Shown one piece after another: positions 25,915-34,307 of a stretch of DNA of 64,000 nucleotides. How positions within the stretch are numbered: position 1 is the stretch's first letter; the number at the start of each line of letters is the position of its first letter. The stretch spans positions 1-64,000 of the forward strand of contig CAKTEM010000002.1 in assembly GCA_934548045.1 (NCBI GenBank), read 5' to 3'. The translations under genes and the position numbers were made by a program. The notes beneath the pieces were generated by a model. The model was not told the origin of the DNA. It ran no database searches and was given only the letters and a program-made list of their open reading frames with translations. Origin of the DNA: an uncultured Faecalibacterium sp. (GTDB lineage: Bacteria; Bacillota; Clostridia; Oscillospirales; Ruminococcaceae).

Positions 25915-27686
25915 GTGCGAAAGCAAAATCCAAGCTGACGCCCGAACAGCGCAACGCAACTCTGCGCCGGGTTTTGGGCCATATCAAACCGTACAGTTTC
26001 TATGTCATCTGCAGCTTAATCGTTGCGGCCGTCAGCGTCGCGGCCCAACTGTATATCCCCATCCTCTGCGGCAACGCCATCGACTATATGCTCGGCAAGG
26101 GCAATGTCCAGATGGCATCTGTCCTGAAAATCATCGTTGAGATCATCGTTATCGCTCTCATCGCCGCCTTTGCACAGTGGCTGCTGAGCGTCTGCAACAA
26201 CCGCATCACCTTCTCGGTCAGCCGTGACCTGCGAAATGCCGCCCTGCGGAAGATCCAGTCTCTGCCGCTGTCCTACCTCGACAGCCACCCCTCCGGCGAT
26301 ATCGTCAGCCGGATGGTCGCCGACGTCGACACCTTCGCCGACGGTCTGCTGATGGGCTTCACCCAGCTGTTCTCCGGCCTGCTGACCATCTTCGGCACCC
26401 TGCTGTTCATGCTGAGCCAGAACGTTCCCATCACGCTGGTCGTCGTCTGCATCACGCCGCTGAGCCTTGTTGTCGCAAGCTTCCTCGCAAAGCGGAGCTA
26501 TGGCTACTTCCAGAGCCAGAGCAAAGTCCGAGGCGACCAGACCGCCCTCGTCAACGAGATGATCGAGGGTCAGAAAGTCGTGCAGGCGTTCGGCCACGAA
26601 GCCGAGAGCCTCGAGGCATTCGATGAAGTCAACGACCGCCTGCAGGACGTCAGCCTGAAAGCCATCTTCTTCTCCAGCCTGACTAACCCGGCCACCCGTT
26701 TCGTCAACAACATCGTGTACGCCGGTGTCGGTCTGGTGGGCGCGATCTACGCCGTGCGCGGCGGCATCACCATCGGCCAGCTGAGCATCTTCCTGAGCTA
26801 CGCCAACCAGTACACCAAACCCTTCAACGAAATTTCCGGCGTTGTCACCGAGCTGCAGAACGCTCTGGCCTGCGCCGCCCGTGTCTTTGAGCTGCTGGAT
26901 GCCGAGGATCAGATCCCCGAAGCTGAGAACGCCGTCAAGCTGGTTCCGGACGGACATGTTCAAATCGAGAACGTCTCCTTCCGCTACCTGCCCGACCGTC
27001 CGCTCATCGAGGGTCTGTCGCTGGACGTCAAACCCGGCCAGCGCATCGCCATCGTCGGCCCGACCGGCTGCGGCAAGACGACCCTTATCAACCTGCTGAT
27101 GCGCTTCTATGACGTCAACGGCGGCGACATCAAGGTCTCCGGCACCGATATCCGGGATGTCACCCGTGCTTCTCTGCGCGGCAGCTACGGCATGGTTCTG
27201 CAGGACACCTGGCTGCGCGCCGGCACCATTCGGGAGAACATCGCCTACGGCAAACCGGACGCCACCGATGAAGAGATCATCGCGGCCGCAAAAGCAGCCC
27301 ATGCGCACAGCTTCATCCGCCGCCTGCCCAACGGCTACGATACGGTCATCGCTGAGGACGGCGGCAACATCAGTCAGGGTCAGAAGCAGCTGCTCTGCAT
27401 CGCCCGTGTCATGCTCTGCCTGCCCCCGATGCTGATCCTGGATGAGGCTACTTCCTCCATCGACACCCGTACCGAGGTTCGGATTCAGGCCGCGTTCGCC
27501 CAGATGATGAAGGGTCGCACCAGCTTCATCGTGGCGCACCGCCTGTCCACGATCCGCGAGGCGGACGTCATCCTTGTCATGAAGGATGGCCATATCGTCG
27601 AACAGGGCAACCACGACGAACTGCTGGCTAAGGGCGGCTTCTACGCCAAGCTCTATAATAGCCAGTTCGAGGGCGTGGAGACCTGA
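25911..27686 (+). CDS. ABC exporter half-transporter, subunit 2
   Basis: 591 residues, six-helix membrane domain plus ATPase. Walker A is GPTGCGKTT and Walker B ILDEATSSIDT with the catalytic Glu present. The signature is ISQGQKQLL rather than LSGGQ. With subunit 1, which has LSGGQ but no catalytic Glu, this gives one consensus and one degenerate ATP site, as in BmrCD/TM287-288-type heterodimers. Substrate unknown. Confidence 0.9.
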   Translation: MSAKAKSKLTPEQRNATLRRVLGHIKPYSFYVICSLIVAAVSVAAQLYIPILCGNAIDYMLGKGNVQMASVLKIIVEIIVIALIAAFAQWLLSVCNNRITFSVSRDLRNAALRKIQSLPLSYLDSHPSGDIVSRMVADVDTFADGLLMGFTQLFSGLLTIFGTLLFMLSQNVPITLVVVCITPLSLVVASFLAKRSYGYFQSQSKVRGDQTALVNEMIEGQKVVQAFGHEAESLEAFDEVNDRLQDVSLKAIFFSSLTNPATRFVNNIVYAGVGLVGAIYAVRGGITIGQLSIFLSYANQYTKPFNEISGVVTELQNALACAARVFELLDAEDQIPEAENAVKLVPDGHVQIENVSFRYLPDRPLIEGLSLDVKPGQRIAIVGPTGCGKTTLINLLMRFYDVNGGDIKVSGTDIRDVTRASLRGSYGMVLQDTWLRAGTIRENIAYGKPDATDEEIIAAAKAAHAHSFIRRLPNGYDTVIAEDGGNISQGQKQLLCIARVMLCLPPMLILDEATSSIDTRTEVRIQAAFAQMMKGRTSFIVAHRLSTIREADVILVMKDGHIVEQGNHDELLAKGGFYAKLYNSQFEGVET

Positions 27687-27702
27687 TTTCCTTTTTCAAT
27701 AG

Positions 27703-27745
27703 CAAACCCCGGAGAGCTTCGGCTCTCCGGGGTTTGTTTGGTTTA
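27703..27745. terminator. terminator between the exporter genes and the HAD gene
   Basis: A perfect stem of about 15 pairs closed by a TTCG tetraloop (27718-27721), followed by TTTGTTTGGTTT. It ends the ABC exporter operon; the convergent HAD gene stops at 27752, so it may serve both strands. Confidence 0.8.
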
Positions 27746-27751
27746 TTCGGT

Positions 27752-28531
27752 TTAAATCAGCCAGTTTTCCACGCAGTAATGATAGATGCCATCCTCAGCG
27801 CAGCTGCCGCAGACAGTCGTCGCAATTGCCTTGAGTTTGTCGGAACCGTTCAACATGGCAACACCAGTTCCGACGGCGTTCAGCATCTCGATATCATTGT
27901 TGCCGTCACCAAATGCAATGGCTTCGGACTTGTCCAGATGATAATATTCCAGCATCTTCTCGACGCCGATGCCTTTGCCGCCGTTGGCCGGGATGATGTC
28001 CATCGCCCGGTCCCACCATGCCGCGATTTTGGCGTTGTGGACGTCTTTCAGCAATGCCGCGTGGCTGTCTTCCCTGCCGCCGACCATCAGCTGATAAATC
28101 GTCTCATTCAGCAGTTCATCAAAGTCATCCGCAACTTTGACCTCGATCTTCGCGATGGCGGCATAATCCACAAGGTCTTTTTCCCGTCCATTCGCCGCCA
28201 GCCGGTCTTTGGTCGCCAGCATCACCGGACGGTCAAGTCCAGTTGCGTTGCGCAGGATGGTGCGCACATCCTCGGAGCGGATAGGGTTGCTGAAAATGGT
28301 CTGTCCTTCGTTGGTATAACAATAGGAACCATTGTAAGTCAGAAAGGCGTCGAAATCCACGCCCTCGATTTTCGGCAGCTCCGCCGGGGCGCGGCCGGTC
28401 GCAATGCAGATGATAATGCCGCTCTCCTGAAGCCGCCGCAGGGTCTCGACCATTTTATCCGTGATCTTCTTGGTCTGCATGTCGATGAGGGTCCCATCAA
28501 TGTCAAAAAACGCGATTTTGATTTTGCTCAT
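27752..28531 (-). CDS. Cof-type HAD family phosphatase
   Basis: 259 residues. Motif I FFDIDGTLID near the N-terminus, motif II CIATGRAP near 43 and motif IV AFGDGNNDIEML near 210 are all present, with a C2-type cap between. Cof proteins dephosphorylate sugar phosphates, PLP or similar small molecules. It is the last of three minus-strand genes in a probable operon and starts 15 bases after the trigger-factor-like gene. Confidence 0.9.
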   Translation of the reverse strand: MSKIKIAFFDIDGTLIDMQTKKITDKMVETLRRLQESGIIICIATGRAPAELPKIEGVDFDAFLTYNGSYCYTNEGQTIFSNPIRSEDVRTILRNATGLDRPVMLATKDRLAANGREKDLVDYAAIAKIEVKVADDFDELLNETIYQLMVGGREDSHAALLKDVHNAKIAAWWDRAMDIIPANGGKGIGVEKMLEYYHLDKSEAIAFGDGNNDIEMLNAVGTGVAMLNGSDKLKAIATTVCGSCAEDGIYHYCVENWLI

Positions 28532-28546
28532 GGTTCATCCTTTCTG

Positions 28547-29491
28547 TCAGTCTTCTGCCATCACGGGCTTTTCCGTTGGAGGAGTCAGAGTCGAGTGGGA
28601 GATAACAAATGCAGCGGCCCGGCTGGTGGCGAGATGCTGACGGACTTTCCTTTCATCATTGGAAGGGAATGTCCGCTCTCCGTATACCTTTTCATCCCAG
28701 TTTGTAAGTTCGGCTTTTACCTCTTCTGCAGTCGGCCAGAAACCCTCTTTCTCTGCGACCAGCAGCAACCCCAGACGGCTCCGGAGTTTCTGCTCTGCCT
28801 GCGCATGGAGCGATGTCCGGAACTCCTCGACGGTCTGGTTCTGCACCTTTAAATATTGGTCGAAGTTGATGCCGTTCGCCTGCATCCGGAGGTTGAACCG
28901 CCGCTGTTCGGCGAAATAATTGCCAGCCACCAGCTGCTTGGGCAGCGCGCCAGTGACCTCGGCACCCAGCTGGAAGATCAGCTCCTGCTCCGCCAGCTTT
29001 TTCGCCTGCGCGCAACGCCGTGCGTAGATTTCCCGGGTCACCTGCTCTCGCAACGCCTGCTTGCCTGCGGCGTCGGCGGCGCGGTCTTCGTCGCCGTGCT
29101 TCTGGTTGATTTCCAACTCCACAGTCAGCGGACGGATCGGACGTGGACAAATGGGCTGGGTGAATCCGGTATCCCGGCCAAGGGTCAGCGGCGGCAGGCT
29201 GAAAAACTGCGCACCAGCCCGGAAGCCCTCTTCTTTGTTGACCGCCAGAAGCTCAAAGTCCGGGTCAGTGACCGGCACCAGTTTGTGTTCCGTGATAAGT
29301 TGTGCGTACAGCGGCGAAAAGCCCTCCAGAATCGCCCGGTTGACGGCCGCTGTCAGCAGGTCTTCTTCGTCCTGCGCGGCGTTGCCTGCGGCTTTTTCGG
29401 CCTCGACCACCCGGTTCAGCTCCTCGGCGTCCGCCATAAACACTACCCGGCAGTCACCGGGTTCGGCCATTCCAAAATGTTCCAGTTTCAT
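28547..29491 (-). CDS. trigger-factor-like protein lacking PPIase and ribosome-docking signature
   Basis: 314 residues. Residues about 165-265 resemble the trigger factor C-terminal chaperone domain (QLVAGNYFAEQRRFNLRMQ, NFDQYLKVQNQTVEEFR, AEQKLRSRLGLLLVAEKEG). The N-terminal 110 residues have the order of the ribosome-binding domain (LNRAI..YAQLITEHKLVPVTDPDFEL type) but no GFRxGKxP docking loop. No FKBP domain is present. I infer a specialised chaperone paralogue. GGAGG precedes the start. Confidence 0.65.
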   Translation of the reverse strand: MKLEHFGMAEPGDCRVVFMADAEELNRVVEAEKAAGNAAQDEEDLLTAAVNRAILEGFSPLYAQLITEHKLVPVTDPDFELLAVNKEEGFRAGAQFFSLPPLTLGRDTGFTQPICPRPIRPLTVELEINQKHGDEDRAADAAGKQALREQVTREIYARRCAQAKKLAEQELIFQLGAEVTGALPKQLVAGNYFAEQRRFNLRMQANGINFDQYLKVQNQTVEEFRTSLHAQAEQKLRSRLGLLLVAEKEGFWPTAEEVKAELTNWDEKVYGERTFPSNDERKVRQHLATSRAAAFVISHSTLTPPTEKPVMAED

Positions 29492-29503
29492 CGTTCTTCC
29501 TCC

Positions 29504-29881
29504 TTATCCCCGGGCAAAGCTGAACATCAGCACCAGCAGCACGATGCCGATGCAGACGTACAGAGCTTCCGCGCCCAGAACCGCCTTGTCGCCCTCGATG
29601 TACATGTTCTCCAAATCCTCCGGGTCATACAGCAGGGTCACAGTCGAGCCGACCTCAAAGCCCTTGCCTTTGGCCGCTTTCGGATAGTGGAGATGATGGC
29701 TTCCGCCTGCCGTCTCGAATTCCAGAACGTACGCGCTGCCGTCTCTGCCCTGCGCGGTGCCGACCACCCGGGCTGTGACCTTCTCGCCTTTGCTCGCCAG
29801 CCTGCGCCGCCGCATGACGCTCCGCAACGCCATATAGAACATGATGCCTGCGCCGATGATAAAGATCAGAATGTTGAACAT
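29504..29881 (-). CDS. DUF3592 membrane protein
   Basis: 125 residues: one N-terminal membrane helix, a basic patch (MRRRRLASKGEK), a small beta domain of about 60 residues with GSTVTLLYDPEDLENMYI, and a C-terminal membrane helix. This is the DUF3592 arrangement; function unknown. It begins a three-gene minus-strand run with the trigger-factor-like and HAD genes. Confidence 0.78.
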   Translation of the reverse strand: MFNILIFIIGAGIMFYMALRSVMRRRRLASKGEKVTARVVGTAQGRDGSAYVLEFETAGGSHHLHYPKAAKGKGFEVGSTVTLLYDPEDLENMYIEGDKAVLGAEALYVCIGIVLLVLMFSFARG

Positions 29882-30038
29882 GGAAATTCCCTCGTTCCCT
29901 TTGTTTTTCCGCCCGGTTCCTGTGTTTCAGGCGCAGTTTTCATTGTACCATATTTCTATGAATTTTTCGCCCCATTGCCCTGTACGGAGTTCACAAATTT
30001 CAGCCGAAAATTTGTCCAAAGAAATTTTCAAAATTCGC

Positions 30039-30066
30039 TTGACATTTCTGATATCCATGATATAAT
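30039..30066 (+). promoter_or_regulatory. tRNA-Leu promoter
   Basis: TTGACA (30039-30044), 16-base spacer, TATAAT (30061-30066), 45 bases before the tRNA 5' end. Confidence 0.8.
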
Positions 30067-30110
30067 AACTAACGTTCCGAGCCGAACAGCTCGAACGCAA
30101 AATAAAATAT

Positions 30111-30197
30111 GCGGATATGGCGGAATTGGCAGACGCGTTAGATTCAGGTTCTAATCGGGGCAACTCGGTGGAGGTTCAAGTCCTCTTATCCGCACCA
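30111..30197 (+). tRNA. tRNA-Leu (anticodon CAG)
   Basis: A class II tRNA with a GCGGATA/TATCCGC acceptor stem, long variable arm, GGTTCAAGTCC T arm and encoded CCA at 30195-30197. The anticodon stem is TTAGA/TCTAA around loop TTCAGGT, giving anticodon CAG for codon CUG. Confidence 0.95.
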
Positions 30198-30198
30198 A

Positions 30199-30236
30199 AA
30201 AGACAGCTTTCAAAAAAGGCTGTCTTTTTTCTTTTA
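30199..30236 (+). terminator. terminator after tRNA-Leu
   Basis: AAAAGACAGC pairs with GCTGTCTTTT around an 11-base loop and is followed by a T-rich run. Confidence 0.8.
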
Positions 30237-30263
30237 CTCGAGTCCTTTTGGAAACACTCTACC

Positions 30264-30438
30264 GTGCGGATAAGAGGGCTTGAAAGGGCGACGGTGCGAT
30301 AGCACCGGAAACAAAGCCACAGTGCGGCTTTGTTTAGCCCGTGGTTGCCGACCTCCTGAACGCACTACCGGGAGGACTACCGTTATACAATGAAAATCCG
30401 AACCTTTTCTCGATAGGAGAAGGGTTCGGATTTTTTTG
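30264..30438 (+). ncRNA. possible structured RNA beginning with an inverted tRNA 3'-end copy
   Basis: Bases 30264-30284 are the reverse complement of the tRNA-Leu 3' end (30175-30195) with 20 of 21 matching. Three short hairpins follow (CGGTGCGATAGCACCG; CAAAGCCACAGTGCGGCTTTG; CCTCCTG..CGGGAGG), then a strong terminator (30394-30438). No promoter is evident. It could be a remnant of a tRNA-targeting element or a small RNA. Confidence 0.3.
30394..30438 (+). terminator. intrinsic terminator downstream of the tRNA region
   Basis: A stem of about 17 pairs (AAATCCGAACC type) around CGAT, followed by seven T. Confidence 0.75.
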
Positions 30439-30645
30439 TTTTCTTCGGAAAGCAGAATGAAGGCTCATTTCAAACGGCTGTGTGTCCAAAACCTTATCAG
30501 AAGAATCGCGTAACGAAAGTCACAACTGTAAAGGTGCCGTAAGGCGGAAGGGACACAAACATGAAGTGGTGTTGTACAATAAAAGTTGACATAGAGAACT
30601 CAAAGAGCCAATATATAGAAAAGGACAAACAGGAGGCAACGAAAG

Positions 30646-30888
30646 ATGGCTCGGAATCAACGAAAATATGACGCCGAATATAAGGTGCAGGCCGTAAAGC
30701 TATCGAATGAAATAGGATCATCGAAAGCAGCGGCCGAATTGGGGATACCAGTAGATACGCTGTACGGATGGGTCAAGGCCGTCAAAGATGGACGTTTGGA
30801 CATCGGAGACGGAGCGCATACACCGCAAACTGATATTGACAATATCAAAGATCACTTTGAAAACTCGCAAGAGTTTGAAAAGTGAAGT
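30646..30888 (+). pseudogene. truncated IS3-family transposase OrfA
   Basis: A 79-residue reading frame. The first ~62 residues (RKYDAEYKVQAVKLSNEIG, KAAAELGIPVDTLYGWVKAV, GDGAHTP) are the helix-turn-helix of IS3-group OrfA. The leucine-zipper end and the whole OrfB integrase are missing; the frame ends in unrelated residues. An intact ribosome site (CAGGAGG) and a possible promoter TTGACA at about 30585 remain. It is the left end of a dead insertion element. Confidence 0.75.
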
Positions 30889-31645
30889 CCCAGTGGAGCA
30901 CAAGATTTTCAAGAATTGAAAATTTGTGGCCACGGGACGGTTCTTGCCCTCCACCGCTGCGCTCAAAATCGATTCCGGGTAATTGTTTCCGAATTGTTAA
31001 GACGCAAAAAATAAGTAGAGGGGTTCTGCTCATGTATGATAAATCACCGTTTGCTCCGAACGAAGTTCCTGCCCCTGTTTGTGCAGCGGCGTTGTCCGGC
31101 TCGCTCATGGAAAGTGTGAGGTCGTGGCACGGTATCACGTTCAGACGGCTTATGCAAGATTCAAGGTTCAGTATGAAGAAAGCTGGGTGCAGTGCAGACA
31201 CTACGTCCTGCTTCTTTCAAGCACAAGAATAACACTCTGATGTTGTGCAGTCAACAACCAAAAAACAAATTTTGGAAGATTGAACAACTACATAAGATTT
31301 TATTTGTGAAAAAGAAAAATACCGCCCACGCAGCGCAGCGATGATTTTGTCGGGTGAAGTAAGCGGCAAAATGAATCGGGTGTGTTGCGGGGCGGTGAAT
31401 CTTTCGTGGACTTTTCCTCACGGAAGTGGTGGGTCTCACGGTGATAACCAACCACTTTCTGTGCCTGTGTTCAAAATGAACACGACCACATCTTGTGGAT
31501 GGTTCTGAACCAATCCACAAAATCAGTGGGATTTGTGACAGAGAATATCACGATTTACAAGGAGCGTCAAGATGGTTTTGCAAAATTTATTGTGGTAAAG
31601 CAGTAAAAGTATGACACATCCTTCAATATATGTATCAAAACAAAA
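30889..31645. other. gene-free scar region after the IS remnant
   Basis: About 760 bases, AT-richer than the average. Frames of 116 residues (plus) and 89 residues (minus) exist but have no family resemblance and odd composition. One sub-frame from 31032 (MYDKSPFAPNEVPAPVC) has a plausible AGAGGGG upstream, but I cannot support it. The region is probably decayed mobile-element DNA. Confidence 0.5.
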
Positions 31646-32059
31646 CTACATCTTCTGCCCACAGTAGGCACAATAGTATTCGCCGGATTTGCCTAGACGG
31701 AAAATCTGGTCACAGCCGCTTTCAATGGAAGTGATGCAACGAGGATTTTTGCAGCCTACCACATTCACCAATCTCTGCGGTGGAACAGGATGGTATTTCT
31801 TTACGACTTCGCCATGCTGGACAATGTTGACGGTAATGTTCGGGTCTACTTTTCCAAGAATTTCAATTCGCTTTGGAAGTTCTGTCCCCTCAATTTTGAT
31901 CAGGTCTTTCCGGCCGCATTTGCCGCTGCGGACATTTTGCAGCAAAGCGACAGAGACCGAACTATCTTCCAATTCCAGAAGCTGATACAGTTCCAGCCCC
32001 TTTCCAGCAGGAATGTGATCTAAAATAAAGCCGTTCTGGATTCCTTCAATGCTCAGCAT
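31646..32059 (-). CDS. pyrI: aspartate carbamoyltransferase regulatory chain
   Basis: 137 residues, slightly shorter than E. coli PyrI (153). The zinc-binding cysteines C103, C108, C130 and C133 are all present. The N-terminal allosteric part is shortened but has the GLELYQLLEL stretch. It binds nucleotides and links catalytic trimers of PyrB. Its start overlaps the pyrB end by 7 bases; it is the last gene of the argG-purA-pyrB-pyrI run. Confidence 0.92.
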   Translation of the reverse strand: MLSIEGIQNGFILDHIPAGKGLELYQLLELEDSSVSVALLQNVRSGKCGRKDLIKIEGTELPKRIEILGKVDPNITVNIVQHGEVVKKYHPVPPQRLVNVVGCKNPRCITSIESGCDQIFRLGKSGEYYCAYCGQKM

Positions 32060-33006
32060 TCCAGCACCTTCTTTCCGGTCAGCGGGTCGGGAATACCCAG
32101 CAGGGCCAGAATGATGGCCATACGGATGTATACGCCGTTGTGGACTTGGTCGAAGTAAGCGGCACGGGGGTCGTTGTCTACGTCTAGCTTGATCTCATCG
32201 ATGCGGGGCAGCGGGTGGAGTACCGGCATGTCGGGCTGTGCCAGCTGCAGGAGTTTTGCGTTCAGGGAGTAGCAGCCTTTCAACCGGAGATAGTCTTCCT
32301 CGTTGAAAAAGCGTTCCTGCTGGATACGCGTCATGTACAGCACATCGAGGGTCGGCAGTTCGGCTTCGAGGTCGGCCGTCTCCTTATAGGTCTGATGGAG
32401 CGGCGTCAGGGTCTCATCCTTGACGTATTGAGGGATGCGCAGTTCCTCCGGCGAGATGAATACAAACTTGTTCCCCTCAAACTGACTGAGGGCTGCGGTC
32501 AGGGAGTGGACCGTCCGGCCAAATTTGAGGTCGCCGCAGAACCCGACCGTCAGATGGTCGAGGCGGCCTTTGCGCTGGCGGATCGTCATGAGGTCGATCA
32601 TGGTCTGGGAGGGGTGCGCATGTCCGCCATCACCTGCATTGATGACCGGCACGCGCGCATACATGGACGCCCGGAGCGGTGCGCCCTCTTTGGGGTGGCG
32701 CATGGCGATGATGTCTGCATAGTTGCTGACGACACGGGCGGTATCGGCGACCGTCTCGCCCTTGCTGGCACTGGACAGCTGCGCTCCGGCAAAGCCCAGC
32801 GTCTTGCCGCCCAGCCGCAGCATGGCCGACTCGAACGAGAGCCGGGTACGGGTGGACGGCTCATAGAACAGGGTCGCCAGAATACGGCCATCGCAAAGGT
32901 GGGCATAGGGATCGGGATTCGCTTCCATCCGGTCGGCAAGGTCGAGAAGGGCCAGCTGCTCGTCCAGAGAAAAGCTGTTCGGCTCGATGAAGTGTCTCAC
33001 AGCCAT
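32053..33006 (-). CDS. pyrB: aspartate carbamoyltransferase catalytic chain
   Basis: 317 residues. The carbamoyl-phosphate motif STRTR is at 51-55 (FYEPSTRTRLSFESAM). An HPSQTMIDL block near 136 and the C-terminal HPLPRIDEI loop, which binds aspartate, are intact. It makes carbamoyl-aspartate, the first committed step of pyrimidine synthesis. It overlaps purA by 10 bases and pyrI by 7. Confidence 0.94.
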   Translation of the reverse strand: MAVRHFIEPNSFSLDEQLALLDLADRMEANPDPYAHLCDGRILATLFYEPSTRTRLSFESAMLRLGGKTLGFAGAQLSSASKGETVADTARVVSNYADIIAMRHPKEGAPLRASMYARVPVINAGDGGHAHPSQTMIDLMTIRQRKGRLDHLTVGFCGDLKFGRTVHSLTAALSQFEGNKFVFISPEELRIPQYVKDETLTPLHQTYKETADLEAELPTLDVLYMTRIQQERFFNEEDYLRLKGCYSLNAKLLQLAQPDMPVLHPLPRIDEIKLDVDNDPRAAYFDQVHNGVYIRMAIILALLGIPDPLTGKKVLEC

Positions 33007-34307
33007 TCTCCTTTCAGCACGAACTTCTCGCGCTCCGCACCAGTGGAAACGAACTGAATTTCATGGTTCAGCTGCTTCTCAAGGAACTCCACATAGCCCT
33101 TTGCTTCTTTGGGCAGCTCATCCCAGCTCTTGCAGCCGGAAATATCCTTGTTCCAGCCGGGCAGCATGGTGACGACCGGCTCCATCCGGTCAAGGTCGGA
33201 CAGCGCGTCGAAGGTGGGGACTTCCACGCCGTCCAGCTTGTAACCGGTGATGACCGGGATCTCTTTCATACTGCTCAGGACGTCCAGCTTGGTGAGGGCA
33301 ATCTTGTCCGCGCCCTGACAGGCCAGACCATACCGGCTCGCCACGCAGTCAAATGGGCCGACGCGGCGCGGACGGCCAGTTGCTGCACCGTACTCGCCGC
33401 CTGCTTTCCGCAGCTGCTCGTTCCAGTCCTCGCTCATCGCGTTCTCGGCGGCGAAGGGGCCTGCACCGACACAGGTGGAGTAGGCTTTCAGGACACCCAC
33501 CACATGGTCGAGCTTACAGTTCGGGATACCGGCACCCAGCGGTGCATAAGCGGCCAGCGTGTTGGAGCTGGACGTGAACGGGAAGATGCCGTAGTCAATA
33601 TCACGCATGGCTCCCAGCTGGGCTTCCAGCACGATGTTCTTGCCGCTGTCGTGGGCTTTTTGCAAAAACGCGCCGACGTCGCAGATATAGGGTGCGAACT
33701 TCTCAGCCTGCGCCTTGCACCAGCTGAACAGGGCATCGTAGGACATCTTTTCCTGATGGTAGCAGCCTGCCAGCTCCATATTCTTGGAATCCAGAATCAT
33801 GTGCAGGCGGTTCTGGGTGCGCTCCTCGTCCAGATGGAGCAGATCGCCCAGACGCAGGGTCTTTTTGCGGTACTTGTCGCTGTAAGCGTAAGCAATGCCG
33901 CGCCGGGTTGAGCCGAATGCACTGCCCTTCTTGGCAAGACGGTCTTCTTCCAGACCGTCCTGCACCTTGTGCCACGGCATCGAGATGGTCGCCTTGTCCG
34001 AGAGTTTCAGGTTCTTGGGGCTGATCTCAACGCCCCGTTCCTCGATAGCCTGCATCTCGTTTGCGAGGTGATCGAGGTCAATCACCATGCCGGTACCCAG
34101 CACACAGGTCACATCCGGGTGGAGGATGCCGGAAGGCAGCAGATTTAGGATGAACTTACCCTTTTCGGTGACGACGGTATGGCCGGCGTTGTTGCCGCCC
34201 TGATAGCGCGCGACAACGTCTGCTTTTTCGGCCAGCAGGTCGATGACGCGGCCCTTGCCCTCATCGCCCCAATTGATTCCAGTAACTGCGGTCAGCATAA
34301 ACTTCAT
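32997..34307 (-). CDS. purA: adenylosuccinate synthetase
   Basis: 436 residues. The GTP site reads NWGDEGKGRVIDLL near residue 11, then the conserved GGNNAGHTVV near 38 and a C-terminal DLPKEA-type segment (SWDELPKEAKGYVEFLE). It condenses IMP with aspartate using GTP, for AMP synthesis. It overlaps argG by 4 bases and pyrB by 10, so translation is probably coupled. Confidence 0.95.
   Translation of the reverse strand: MKFMLTAVTGINWGDEGKGRVIDLLAEKADVVARYQGGNNAGHTVVTEKGKFILNLLPSGILHPDVTCVLGTGMVIDLDHLANEMQAIEERGVEISPKNLKLSDKATISMPWHKVQDGLEEDRLAKKGSAFGSTRRGIAYAYSDKYRKKTLRLGDLLHLDEERTQNRLHMILDSKNMELAGCYHQEKMSYDALFSWCKAQAEKFAPYICDVGAFLQKAHDSGKNIVLEAQLGAMRDIDYGIFPFTSSSNTLAAYAPLGAGIPNCKLDHVVGVLKAYSTCVGAGPFAAENAMSEDWNEQLRKAGGEYGAATGRPRRVGPFDCVASRYGLACQGADKIALTKLDVLSSMKEIPVITGYKLDGVEVPTFDALSDLDRMEPVVTMLPGWNKDISGCKSWDELPKEAKGYVEFLEKQLNHEIQFVSTGAEREKFVLKGEWL

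Noticed and set aside
23890..25959. 689-codon open frame on the minus strand
   Set aside because: Complement of the P1 peptidase end and the ABC exporter gene, which have clear motifs on the plus strand.
26016..27614. 532-codon open frame on the minus strand
   Set aside because: Antisense to the second exporter subunit; composition typical of a shadow.
28856..30154. 432-codon open frame on the plus strand running into the tRNA gene
   Set aside because: Antisense to the trigger-factor-like and DUF3592 genes, and it reads through the tRNA-Leu promoter region.
30175..30284. attL/attR pair of an integrated element at tRNA-Leu
   Set aside because: The second copy is inverted relative to the tRNA; site-specific integration gives direct repeats, and no integrase gene is present.
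30882..31232. 116-residue plus-strand frame in the scar region
   Set aside because: No family resemblance or convincing ribosome site at its beginning; an inner start at 31032 is possible but unsupported.
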